64,000 nucleotides of DNA from an uncultured Bacillota bacterium (GTDB lineage: Bacteria; Bacillota_I; Bacilli_A; RFN20; CAG-288), in NCBI GenBank assembly GCA_949300365.1, contig CASGEC010000003.1:60918-124917 (forward strand), read 5' to 3'. Below are positions 1 to 8,162 of this stretch, piece after piece; position 1 is the stretch's first letter; each line of letters opens with the position of its first letter. The translations under genes and the position numbers were made by a program. The notes beneath the pieces are model-generated. The model was not told where the DNA came from. It saw only the letters and a program-made list of their open reading frames with translations, and made no database searches.

Positions 1-1177
1 AGCCTTCCTCATCCTTTCTATCGCCATAGGAAAGCCAGCTCTTTTCCGGGACGCCGACGGAGAGGGAGACTTTATGGCGGCCAACGGAATGGAGATTGTC
101 TCCGACTTCCTGTAAGCCCGGCCTGAGGAAGAAATCCACATAGGGAAGATAGGAAACGGACTGATAGGCCATGGCGCCTTGTGGTTTCTCTTCGGGAAGC
201 GGGCTATCCTCCTTTCCAAGAAGATAGAGCATGTTGGGATTGCCCTTCTCAAAGGCTTTCGGATGATAGCGATTGTATATCGCTGTCAAACCGGTCTCGA
301 AGGTATCGGCCGTATAGGTGCCAGCCAAGGTGATACCAATCGTGGCACAGGTCAGAAGAAGGACGGAAAGGCACATCAAGGCAAGCTTCTTGGGGGCGGA
401 GAAGATCAAGGAAAGGCAGGAGAGAAGAAGGGCGGAGAAGGAATTCTTCTTTCCCCTTTCCTTTGTCTCCTTAGTAGTATCCGAAACATTTCTCTCCCCG
501 AGCCTTGTATCCGAAAGAAGGCGGCCGTTTTCAAGGACAATATGCCGATTGCAGAGCTTTTCGACGGATTCATAGTCATGGGTCACATAAAGGATGAGAC
601 GGTTTTCCTTGATCTTGGCGATGAGGTCGATGATTTCCTTTCCGGTCTTGGAGTCGATGTTTCCCGTTGGCTCGTCAAAGGCGATGATCGGGCTATCCAA
701 GGCCAAGGCCCTGGCGATGACGACGCGCTGCCTTTCGCCTCCGGAGAGACGGACGACTTTCTCCCGCATTCTCTTTTCCAGACCGCATTCCTTCAAGGAG
801 GATTCGGCCCTCTTCATGGCTTCCTTCCTTTTGTAGCCCTTGTTGACAAGGGAGATGACGAGGTTTTCCCGGGCGCTGAGATTGGGAATGAGGTTGTATT
901 CCTGGAAGACGAAGGAGACATAGTCGCGGCGGAAAGAAAGGAGATCGTCCTCGGAGAAATCCGCCGTGCTCTTGCCTTCAAAGAGGATATCGCCCTCGTC
1001 ATAGTCATCCATCAACGTGATGACATTGAGGAGGGTCGTCTTTCCCGATCCGGACTCGCCCGTAATGGCGACGAATTCGCCCCGCTGGAAAGAGAGCGAG
1101 ACATCATCCAGTCCCTTGGCGGCATTCTTTCCCTGGGAATAGAATTTCGAGACATGGTCCAATTGGATGAGCGCCAT
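1..1177 (-). CDS. ABC transporter ATP-binding/permease fusion protein, 3' end outside window
   Basis: Read on the minus strand from an ATG at 1175-1177 behind a strong AGGAGG ribosome site. The first ~225 residues are a complete MacB/LolD-like ABC ATPase: Walker A GESGSGKTT, Q-loop in FVFQEYNLIP, signature RLSGGERQR, Walker B IIAFDEPTGNID and switch His in YVTHDY. After a ~40-residue charged linker comes a hydrophobic segment (LALMCLSVLLLTCATIGITL) followed by an extracellular-looking stretch that runs off the window edge with no stop. This layout, ATPase fused to an FtsX/MacB-type permease with a large ectodomain, is known in Bacillota exporters for lipids, peptides or bacitracin-like drugs. 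The substrate cannot be told. The reading frame is open over all 392 visible codons. Confidence 0.85.
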   Translation of the reverse strand, partial: MALIQLDHVSKFYSQGKNAAKGLDDVSLSFQRGEFVAITGESGSGKTTLLNVITLMDDYDEGDILFEGKSTADFSEDDLLSFRRDYVSFVFQEYNLIPNLSARENLVISLVNKGYKRKEAMKRAESSLKECGLEKRMREKVVRLSGGERQRVVIARALALDSPIIAFDEPTGNIDSKTGKEIIDLIAKIKENRLILYVTHDYESVEKLCNRHIVLENGRLLSDTRLGERNVSDTTKETKERGKKNSFSALLLSCLSLIFSAPKKLALMCLSVLLLTCATIGITLAGTYTADTFETGLTAIYNRYHPKAFEKGNPNMLYLLGKEDSPLPEEKPQGAMAYQSVSYLPYVDFFLRPGLQEVGDNLHSVGRHKVSLSVGVPEKSWLSYGDRKDEEG

Positions 1178-1201
1178 AAAACCCCTCCTTTCCATAAGGC
1201 C

Positions 1202-1207
1202 ATTATA
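1202..1207 (-). promoter_or_regulatory. -10 box for the ABC ATPase-permease gene
   Basis: A perfect TATAAT on the minus strand 24 bases before the start codon. The -35 region is poor (TATTGG-like). The remainder of the gap 1208-1476 shows only an imperfect dyad (AACAGGAC/GTCTTGTT, 1338-1358) and no gene; no clear terminator for the upstream gene was found. Confidence 0.5.
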
Positions 1208-1476
1208 TTACGAAAAGAGCAATACCAATAAGAAAGCGGAACAAAAAGACCATGGCCATAATCTTGCCAAGGACAGATCAGCCCTACCTGGAAGTTATAA
1301 GACAGGGGAGAGGTTTCCTTCCTTTTCCTTTGCCTTCAACAGGACAGTCGGTCTTGTTCCGCAGTCAAACAAGCACCAATCTTTTTGCTTCTTTGGAATA
1401 TGCCTATTTAAGAGATATGCGAAACTTACTTCTTCTTTGAATCCAGTATCTTTCTTTTGAGAACAATATACCTATT

Positions 1477-4400
1477 TTATTCCTTCGCCAGCCTTTGGAT
1501 CTTTTGATTGATGTCCAGGACCATCTTGATATCCGCCTTGAGCCATTGGCGGTCGAGGGTGTAGAGGCCATTGGCTTCGGTTTCGCAGTCGCTAAGCTGA
1601 GTATAGACTAGGCCGTTGAGGTTTCCGTTCTGGATCTGCTTATAGAAGCCTTCGTAGAGCTTTCGATAGCGCGTGAGGAAAGCCTCCTTGCTCTTGCAGA
1701 CATGGTGGCCATAGACCTTGGGATAGAAGTAGTGGCCTTTGATTTTCAAGGAGGCACCACCGATCTCAGTCAGGACATAGGGCCGCTCCTTGTTTCTTCT
1801 GGGGATATGGGGAAGGGTATAGCTGTGGATGGAGAAGAGATCGGATTTTGGGGTATCAAGCCATCCGGATGCCGTATCGTAGAGGAAGTGGGGATACTCG
1901 CCCTTGAGGATGGAATAGAGCTTCTCGGGATCAAACTCGCCCCAGGCCTCGTTGAAGATGGTGATGACGATGACGGCCGGGTTGTTGACAAGGTCCTGGA
2001 TGATAGAAAGGCTTTCCTGGATGAACTTCTTCCGGCCTCTTTCGTCCTTTCTTCCATAGCCTCTCTCCGTCAAAAAGAAGCTGTGGTTGAAAAGAATGAC
2101 GCTGGCCCTTGGGAAGACGACATTGAAGAAGGGAATGTGCTCACCGCCGTTGGGGATGTCCTGGATGAGGAGGATTCCCCTCTTTGCCGCTTCGTAGTAG
2201 AACCTCTCCTCTTCCACCTTGACGTGCATCCTGAGACAGTTGAAGCCCAGAAGCTTGGCGTTTTCGATGTCCTTCCGGAAGAGATCTTCGTCTTCTGCCG
2301 TCAATCCGCCGAAGGGATAGTATCCCTGGTCCAATAGGCCGTTGAGGAAGACCTTCCTGCCATTGAGATAGATGTGCTTCTTGCCATCCTTTCCCATCCC
2401 GACTTCGATCTTCCTGACGCCGAAGTAGGAGGTCACGAGATCGTCCTTACTCCTTACGGAGACGGGATAGAGATAGGGATCTTCCAAAGACCAGGGCCGG
2501 AAGGGAAGGAGCTTTATCTTCTCTTCCTTATTGGTAGTCAGGGTCCTTTCCATGTCCCCGATCTGGATCTTGACGGGGAAGTCCTTCTCTGCCCGGACAA
2601 GGACATGGACGCATTTCTCGTCGGCATCCGGCCTTAGGCTCAAGCCGAGGATGGCTTCCTCTCCAGAAGCTTCCAGATAGACGCTTTTGAAGATCCCGCT
2701 TGAGGAGGAATAGAACCAGCCGTTTGGCGTAAGCCTTTGCTTTCCCGTCATCCGGAAGGAGGAGTCGGTCAGGTCCCTGACGCGGACGACAAGGTCAAAA
2801 GAGGGTTTCTTAAGATAGGGTCGGATATCGACAGAAAAGCGGGTATAGCCGCCATCGTGGTGTCTGACCTTGTTTCCATCGACATAGACATCGGCAATCT
2901 GGTCGACACCCTCAAAGAAGAGGAAGACATGTTCCCGATAGAACCTTTCCTCCAGATCGACCTGGCGGTGGTAGAAGAGATACTCGTCCTTGGAGAGGAG
3001 GCGGTTGACGCCGCTCATCGGGGATTCGATGGCAAAGGGGACATGGATCTTGCCTTCATAGGTCAAAGGAATAGTCTCATCCTTTGTTATGGCATAGTCC
3101 CACTCGCCTTCCAGGGAGAGGAAATCCTTGCGGGCAAAGGAGGGACGGGGATGACTCTCCCTATGGACTTTTGGAAGGGGCATGTCGGGAAGGAGGTCCT
3201 TGAGCCTGTAGCCTTCGTTCTTGTCATAGCGTGTGCTCTTCTTCAGGAAGAAATAGGGAATGAAGATCAGAAGGAGAAGGACAAGGCCGACAAGATAGCC
3301 GTATTTGGAAGGAAGAGAGGCCAGGACGCCGTATTCATTGGCATAAGACTCTCCGGTCATCTGGTTGAGGGCATTGCCGATAAAGGGGCCGACACACATC
3401 GGAAGGGCGACGACAAAGACCATCCTCACGCCCATGAAGCTTCCTTCCTTGCCTTTGGGGATATAGTCCCGGACAAGGGAATTGAGGATGGTCGGCATGG
3501 CGACATAGCCAAGGATCATGACCATGCCGGAGATGGCCGTATAGGCATAGCGACCGACATCATTCTCGATATCCGGGGCAAAGAAGAGGAGAAGAAGGCC
3601 AAGGGCAAGGATGATGGTCGTCGGGACGATCATCCTCGTCTTTCCCTTGCGGTCGGAAAGAAAGCCGATAAGGACGCTTAAAACGGAGCCGAGGATCAGG
3701 GCGACGGCCATGACGATGGCAAATGGGGTCAGGAAGGAAGCGCCGCTATTGGGAACATGGGCCGTCCTTTCCACATAGACCATGAGATAGGGGAAGAAGA
3801 CCTGGGTGGCAACGCCATAGACGAAATAGCAAAGAAGGACAAGGTAGAGGTTCTTGTTTTCCCTTACCGTCTTGGGAAGGAAACCCTCGGCCAGGATAGG
3901 AAGAAGCTTCCTTGTGCTTTTTTCCTCTTTCTCTTCCTTGGGAATGAGGAAGAAGGAAACAAGGCCGACCAGGACGACGATGCCACCGATGATATAGAAG
4001 AAGAGATCCCACTGTCCGGAAGCCGTCAGGCCATTGAGGGCGACGAAGATGATCAGCATCGCAATCAGGGGAAGGATCGAAAGGACACCTTCGACCTTTC
4101 CTCTGTTCTCGTCCTTGACGTTCTTGGTCACGTAGGAATTGAAGGCCGCATCGTTTGCCGTCGATCCCAAGAAGGTCATGATGCAGTCGATGACGATGAC
4201 AAGGATCGCGGCCGTCATGGCACTCATGCTGATTGGTATGATGCTTTGGGCATTGCCGACATCGACAAGGCCAAAGGAAGCCGTGGCAATGCCCCACAAG
4301 ACATAGCCCAAAGCGATGAAGATCTTCCTCTTCCTTACCTTGTCCGTCAAGGAACCCATGAAGATGGTCGTGATCGTTGCCGTGATGGCGCTTAAGGCCG

Positions 4401-4572
4401 TCGTCCAGGCCACCATCGGGGAAGGATCGAATCCTTGGCCCGTGGTCGAGAGATAGTAAAGATAGGTGTTGAGATACATGTTCTCGATCGACCAGGCAAA
4501 CTGTCCGGCAAGACCGACGAAAACGAAAACAAGCCACTGCCGAAGCGTCACCTTCGTATTGGTCTTTTCCAT
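1477..4572 (-). CDS. MFS (GPH-like) sugar transporter fused to GH2 glycoside hydrolase
   Basis: A single 1031-residue reading frame. Residues 1-445 form a 12-helix major facilitator/GPH-type transporter with the loop GSLTDKVRKRK between early helices. A linker (about 446-480) leads into a full GH2 enzyme: sugar-binding jelly roll (~480-640, with FFEGVDQIADVYVDG), Ig-like domain (~640-730) and TIM barrel (~730-1031). The acid/base Glu is seen at ~875 (FNEAW) and the nucleophile Glu at ~936 (VLTEIGG), so the enzyme should be active. With an even helix number the hydrolase would sit in the cytoplasm, at the transporter exit. The family includes beta-galactosidases, glucuronidases and mannosidases; specificity is not readable. 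Start ATG has AGAGGA upstream. The fusion is unusual; each half alone is ordinary. Confidence 0.88.
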   Translation of the reverse strand: MEKTNTKVTLRQWLVFVFVGLAGQFAWSIENMYLNTYLYYLSTTGQGFDPSPMVAWTTALSAITATITTIFMGSLTDKVRKRKIFIALGYVLWGIATASFGLVDVGNAQSIIPISMSAMTAAILVIVIDCIMTFLGSTANDAAFNSYVTKNVKDENRGKVEGVLSILPLIAMLIIFVALNGLTASGQWDLFFYIIGGIVVLVGLVSFFLIPKEEKEEKSTRKLLPILAEGFLPKTVRENKNLYLVLLCYFVYGVATQVFFPYLMVYVERTAHVPNSGASFLTPFAIVMAVALILGSVLSVLIGFLSDRKGKTRMIVPTTIILALGLLLLFFAPDIENDVGRYAYTAISGMVMILGYVAMPTILNSLVRDYIPKGKEGSFMGVRMVFVVALPMCVGPFIGNALNQMTGESYANEYGVLASLPSKYGYLVGLVLLLLIFIPYFFLKKSTRYDKNEGYRLKDLLPDMPLPKVHRESHPRPSFARKDFLSLEGEWDYAITKDETIPLTYEGKIHVPFAIESPMSGVNRLLSKDEYLFYHRQVDLEERFYREHVFLFFEGVDQIADVYVDGNKVRHHDGGYTRFSVDIRPYLKKPSFDLVVRVRDLTDSSFRMTGKQRLTPNGWFYSSSSGIFKSVYLEASGEEAILGLSLRPDADEKCVHVLVRAEKDFPVKIQIGDMERTLTTNKEEKIKLLPFRPWSLEDPYLYPVSVRSKDDLVTSYFGVRKIEVGMGKDGKKHIYLNGRKVFLNGLLDQGYYPFGGLTAEDEDLFRKDIENAKLLGFNCLRMHVKVEEERFYYEAAKRGILLIQDIPNGGEHIPFFNVVFPRASVILFNHSFFLTERGYGRKDERGRKKFIQESLSIIQDLVNNPAVIVITIFNEAWGEFDPEKLYSILKGEYPHFLYDTASGWLDTPKSDLFSIHSYTLPHIPRRNKERPYVLTEIGGASLKIKGHYFYPKVYGHHVCKSKEAFLTRYRKLYEGFYKQIQNGNLNGLVYTQLSDCETEANGLYTLDRQWLKADIKMVLDINQKIQRLAKE

Positions 4573-4595
4573 GGTTGCAGTCCTCTCTTACGGGA

Positions 4596-4601
4596 ATTAT
4601 A
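4596..4601 (-). promoter_or_regulatory. -10 box of the transporter-GH2 gene
   Basis: Perfect TATAAT on the minus strand, 23 bases before the start codon at 4572; the -35 is not convincing. Confidence 0.5.
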
Positions 4602-4721
4602 GCCGATTTCAGGACGGACGAGGTTCAAAAATCCAATCGCCGACGATCATCGGGAAATCCCTTTGGAAAGAACAAGGGGTCCAGGGGTTCTTTTTTGCAA
4701 AGGCGGAGAGCCGGCAAGGAT

Positions 4722-4750
4722 TTGCTTTTTTCCTTCTTTCCCTCTATCCT
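4722..4750 (+). promoter_or_regulatory. Candidate promoter giving a leaderless transcript
   Basis: TTGCTT (4722-4727), 17-base spacer, TATCCT (4745-4750). The start codon at 4758 lies only 7 bases beyond the -10, where transcription would begin, and there is no Shine-Dalgarno sequence. Confidence 0.4.
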
Positions 4751-4757
4751 AGTCGCT

Positions 4758-5162
4758 ATGAAACGTTTTTATTTCCTGGACGGCCCTGTGCCGCAGTTTC
4801 TCCTCCGCGTTGCCTTTTCCGTCCTCATCGGACTGGGTATCTTCCTTGGCATGTATCTTTCGACCGACCGCACATTGATAAACGCCTGCAACAGTTGCTT
4901 CGTTCCTTTCTGCGTCCTTCTCTTTATCGGCCTCTGTTCCCTTGGAAACTACTTTGGCTGCTTCGATTTGGGACTCTATGGCATGACATCGATCCTCTTT
5001 GCCATGAGAAAGGGAGCCATCCGTCCCTATGAAGACCTCATCGACTACAAGAACAAGAAGAAGATAACCCGACACAGCAATGGCTACTACTTCATCCCTT
5101 ATCTTGTCTCTTCCCTTTTCTTCCTCGTCCCGGCCATAGTCCTTTTCCTTCTTTGCCAATAA
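4758..5162 (+). CDS. DUF3899-like small membrane protein
   Basis: 134 residues with hydrophobic segments at about 12-35, 42-65 and 112-132. The middle motif FDLGLYG followed by a basic cytoplasmic stretch and a last helix resembles the DUF3899 family of Bacillota/Mollicutes membrane proteins, whose function is unknown. I chose the ATG at 4758 because the upstream in-frame extension to 4575 is charged, non-conserved-looking and crosses the divergent promoter. No ribosome site precedes this ATG; it may be translated from a leaderless mRNA. Stands alone, divergent from the transporter-GH2 gene. Confidence 0.6.
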   Translation: MKRFYFLDGPVPQFLLRVAFSVLIGLGIFLGMYLSTDRTLINACNSCFVPFCVLLFIGLCSLGNYFGCFDLGLYGMTSILFAMRKGAIRPYEDLIDYKNKKKITRHSNGYYFIPYLVSSLFFLVPAIVLFLLCQ

Positions 5163-5183
5163 GGAAAAGATCTCTTTTTCCTT
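5161..5183 (+). terminator. Hairpin right after the DUF3899 gene
   Basis: AAGGAAAAG and CTTTTTCCTT form a stem around the loop ATCT, beginning within the stop codon. The T-run is inside the 3' arm, so termination strength is uncertain. Confidence 0.4.
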
Positions 5184-5577
5184 GTTCCTCAAGGCATTGG
5201 AAGAAAGGAAGAGAAAGTACGTTTGAAAAGCGAAAAGCCTGCGAATTTATTGAATTCGAGCACAAATAAAGAAAGTTGGAAACCGCTTTCTTTCAACTTT
5301 TGAAAAAGAATCCCATTGCTTTCTCGCAATATCCGGCAAAATTGCATTTTCTTTCAAAGAAAAGTTGTAAGGGCTTACTTCGTACTTTTCAAAAATCATC
5401 CAAAGAAGCCTGTATTGTCTCATAAATGTCCTTGTTTTCGGCGTTTTTTCTCTTTTTTGATTGTTCTTTCCTGCTTTGAAGGACGATTTTTGGAAAATAT
5501 CTTCGTCTCAATAAGAAGGAATAGGAAAGCTGTCAATTCTGTCTTCTTTTGTCGTTTTTGCCCCTGGCGAGGAGAGG
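5184..5577 (+). other. AT-rich intergenic stretch without a gene
   Basis: No credible reading frame on either strand. One weak dyad AAAGTTG/CAACTTT lies near 5272-5303. Base composition is clearly richer in A/T than neighbouring genes. It probably holds upstream control sequence for the opp operon, but nothing specific is recognised. Confidence 0.5.
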
Positions 5578-5606
5578 TTGACTCAATTTCGGAAGGCTTC
5601 TAGAAT
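5578..5606 (+). promoter_or_regulatory. Strong sigma-A type promoter of the opp operon
   Basis: TTGACT (5578-5583), exactly 17 bases, TAGAAT (5601-5606); transcription would start near 5613, giving a ~49-base leader to the oppA start. Confidence 0.75.
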
Positions 5607-5639
5607 TGTCGCATTCTCAAGGCATTCGTTAGAAGCCTT
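5593..5639. repeat. 10-bp inverted repeat straddling the opp promoter
   Basis: AAGGCTTCTA (5593-5602) and its perfect reverse complement TAGAAGCCTT (5630-5639). One arm overlaps the spacer and first bases of the -10 box, the other lies in the leader, centre to centre 37 bp. It could be a repressor operator pair, or half of it could fold with the leader RNA. The regulator is unknown. Confidence 0.55.
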
Positions 5640-5661
5640 GTGAGAAAGCGAGGCATATAGC

Positions 5662-8061
5662 ATGAAAAGATCCGTTCTACTTACTTCCATCGTCGCCTTG
5701 TCTGCCTTCTTCTCTCTGACATCCTGCAACAATGCAGGCGGCGATACGACTACTCCTCCTGTTGGAGGAACTACCACCCCCGGTGGTGATGACACTCCTG
5801 TTGAGCCCTTTGATGGTTGGGCCGATGAAGACGCTGCCCACGTTGCCCAAGAATACAAGGGTGTTGCCAATTCTGGCGAGGAAGGCATTAACCTTTCGGG
5901 TATCTCTGCTTCCGAAAAGGCATCACTTTTGGGTGATGTCGAGGCTTGGGCTCTGAAGAACCACCTCCTTGGCATTCCTCTCTTCGGCGATGGCGGATGG
6001 ACACTTCTGAGCACAAGAGTCCAGCCGGCCCTTAACGAATATCTTGCCAACTATGGCTTTGGTATCTCCCGTGAAGGTAAGATCACCAGTGACATGACGG
6101 CCGAGCAAGAGCCGAATCCCGAATATCGTTCCTATTATCACAGCCCTTGGAATCCTTCGAATGCCGACGGCAAACTGAATCCGTTTGATGCCAACAACAG
6201 CGCTGCCTCCTCCCTCAACGCAAACAATTTGATGGGTCTTTATTCTTCGAGGCTGAAGAAGGATGGCGAAGGCGGCTACCTTAATGAATGGGAGTGGTAT
6301 CCTGCTCTTGCCGAAGATGTTCCTGAACCTGTCGACTGGGATGAAGAAACCAATACCGCAACGACATGGAGAATCAAGGTCCGTACTACTGGCGTGAAAT
6401 ACACCACGGCCTCCACGGCAACAGTCAATGGCGTTGATCTTTCGAGGTTCAATGGCCAGGAGGTTTCTGCCAAGGATTATCTCTATAGCTATCATCTAAT
6501 GCTGAACGGCAACAACCAGTATTCCTATACTCCTCAGTACATCACGGACTTTGTCGGAGCCAGCGAGTATTACGAGGCTTCCGCCTCAACGCCGGTCGGC
6601 TCTGATGCGGATAACGCACTTTTCGAGAAGGTCGGCATCAAGCTTGTCGATGACGATACCCTCGAGTTCCATTTCACTTCCACGATGACCAAGAACACGG
6701 TCATGATGCAACTCAGTAGCCATGGCCCGACAAACGAAGAGTTCTTCAAGGCTGTCACGGGTTGGGGAACGGATCACTATGATCCGAAGGCCTACGGATC
6801 CAACTTGGTCTTGGACGGAAAGACCTACACCCCTGCCGATACCCTCTTAAGTTGTGGCCCTTACACGCTGACAAAATATGATGTCGGAACCGGTAGTGAC
6901 ATGGAGATTGTCTACAAGCGGAACGATGATTGGATCGAAAGACAGCTTGAAAACAATGACAAGTATGAAATCTATGCCATCAAGGGCTATGTCTACAAAG
7001 TAAATTCGGCCTACGAGCAGTCTACGACCAGCGTCTATAACGACTATTTGGCCGGAAAACTTGACGAATCTTCTATTCCTCTTGATAGAAGAGCGGACTG
7101 GGAAGGCGACAAGCCTGGCAAGTACATCACCGGAAACTACACCATCACCGCGCTCCAGATCAATTCCTGCACTTCCGACAGATGGCAGGAAGTCTTTGGC
7201 CCTGAAGGAACCAACTGGGAAAAACAACAGGACTACACCTACGATGAGGCAACAGCCAATGACTACACCATCAAGCCGGTCATGTCCAATTCGGACTTCC
7301 TCGATGGTCTCTACTTCTCCATCAACCGTCAGGAACTTGCGGATACCTTGATGTACGGTGCTTCCAGCGACTGGATTGGTGAAGCCTACATGATGGACAT
7401 CGACTCCCTTGTCTCCTATGATGCCACTGCCGCACATGCCAGAGCCGTCAAAGATTGGTCACCGGATACGCTCGGCTATAGTACTGCCATTGCCCAACAA
7501 AAATTCGAATCGGCAATGGATCAGTTGACGGAATCCGGAGCCTACACCCCTGGAACGGCTTCCGATCCTACCGTCATCAAGATCAGCATGCAGCTTGCTT
7601 CTCAGTCGCAAATTGATAACTGGGGCAACCGTGTCAAGTCCTACATTGAAAAAGCATTCAACACGACCACCATGCTCAATAAGGGCTATAAGTTGGAAGT
7701 TGAGTTGCCTGCTGCTCCGGCAAATGGTGCAAGCGAGTGCTACACAATCCTTGCCAGTGGTTGCTACGACCTCTGCTGGGGTGGAATCAGCGGCGGTACG
7801 GCCGATGCCTTCGGCATGATTGGCTGCTACCTCGATAGTTGGGACAACGGACTCCAGATGGGCGTCGGTACCCCCACGACTACCGATACCGGCAAAGGCG
7901 GAGTTATCTACGATGGTTATTCTTACTCCTTGCAGGGTATCTTCTATGCCATCGAGTGGGGTGGCCCGGTCATCATCGAAAATGGTGTTATGGTTGGTAT
8001 TCCTGAGGAAGACGAGCCGGCTGAAGATTCTGGCGAAGACGATGAAGTCGCTGGCGACTAA
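5662..8061 (+). CDS. oppA: Oligopeptide ABC transporter, substrate-binding lipoprotein (OppA-like)
   Basis: 799 residues. The N-terminus has a short basic start, a hydrophobic core and the lipobox LTSC at ~18-21, so it should be lipid-anchored outside the membrane. Behind a glycine/threonine/proline linker is a solute-binding family 5 fold, seen in the stretch SLNANNLMGLYSS, in KDYLYSYHLML and in the late SINRQELAD motif. It is longer than the usual ~540-600 residues and ends in an acidic tail. It captures peptides and passes them to OppB/OppC; it is the first gene of the operon oppABCDF. GAGG precedes the ATG by 9 bases. The peptide specificity cannot be read. Confidence 0.88.
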   Translation: MKRSVLLTSIVALSAFFSLTSCNNAGGDTTTPPVGGTTTPGGDDTPVEPFDGWADEDAAHVAQEYKGVANSGEEGINLSGISASEKASLLGDVEAWALKNHLLGIPLFGDGGWTLLSTRVQPALNEYLANYGFGISREGKITSDMTAEQEPNPEYRSYYHSPWNPSNADGKLNPFDANNSAASSLNANNLMGLYSSRLKKDGEGGYLNEWEWYPALAEDVPEPVDWDEETNTATTWRIKVRTTGVKYTTASTATVNGVDLSRFNGQEVSAKDYLYSYHLMLNGNNQYSYTPQYITDFVGASEYYEASASTPVGSDADNALFEKVGIKLVDDDTLEFHFTSTMTKNTVMMQLSSHGPTNEEFFKAVTGWGTDHYDPKAYGSNLVLDGKTYTPADTLLSCGPYTLTKYDVGTGSDMEIVYKRNDDWIERQLENNDKYEIYAIKGYVYKVNSAYEQSTTSVYNDYLAGKLDESSIPLDRRADWEGDKPGKYITGNYTITALQINSCTSDRWQEVFGPEGTNWEKQQDYTYDEATANDYTIKPVMSNSDFLDGLYFSINRQELADTLMYGASSDWIGEAYMMDIDSLVSYDATAAHARAVKDWSPDTLGYSTAIAQQKFESAMDQLTESGAYTPGTASDPTVIKISMQLASQSQIDNWGNRVKSYIEKAFNTTTMLNKGYKLEVELPAAPANGASECYTILASGCYDLCWGGISGGTADAFGMIGCYLDSWDNGLQMGVGTPTTTDTGKGGVIYDGYSYSLQGIFYAIEWGGPVIIENGVMVGIPEEDEPAEDSGEDDEVAGD

Positions 8062-8094
8062 CGCTAGGTACGACGATAAGAAATTAGGATAGTA

Positions 8095-8126
8095 AAAGGG
8101 AAGCACCCATTTCGGTGCTTCCCTTT
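8095..8126 (+). terminator. Strong intra-operon hairpin between oppA and oppB
   Basis: A perfect 13-bp stem, AAAGGGAAGCACC with GGTGCTTCCCTTT, around the loop CATTTC, located 33 bases after oppA. It is not followed by a long T-run. Such hairpins commonly stabilise the 3' end of the binding-protein mRNA or cause partial termination so that more OppA than permease is made; this role is inference. Confidence 0.7.
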
Positions 8127-8162
8127 GGCTGTCTATGGCGTCTTCGAAATCATGGAGGAAAT

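Noticed and set aside
179..1231. Long plus-strand open frame over the ABC ATPase-permease
   Set aside because: It is the antisense shadow of the minus-strand gene, whose Walker motifs are unmistakable; the frame lacks a ribosome site and family signs.
2737..3681. 314-codon plus-strand frame inside the transporter-GH2 gene
   Set aside because: Asp/Gly/Lys-rich shadow frame opposite a conserved protein.
8111..8162. Upstream in-frame start for oppB at 8115
   Set aside because: It would place the start within the strong hairpin and lacks a ribosome site; GGAGGAA points to 8163.
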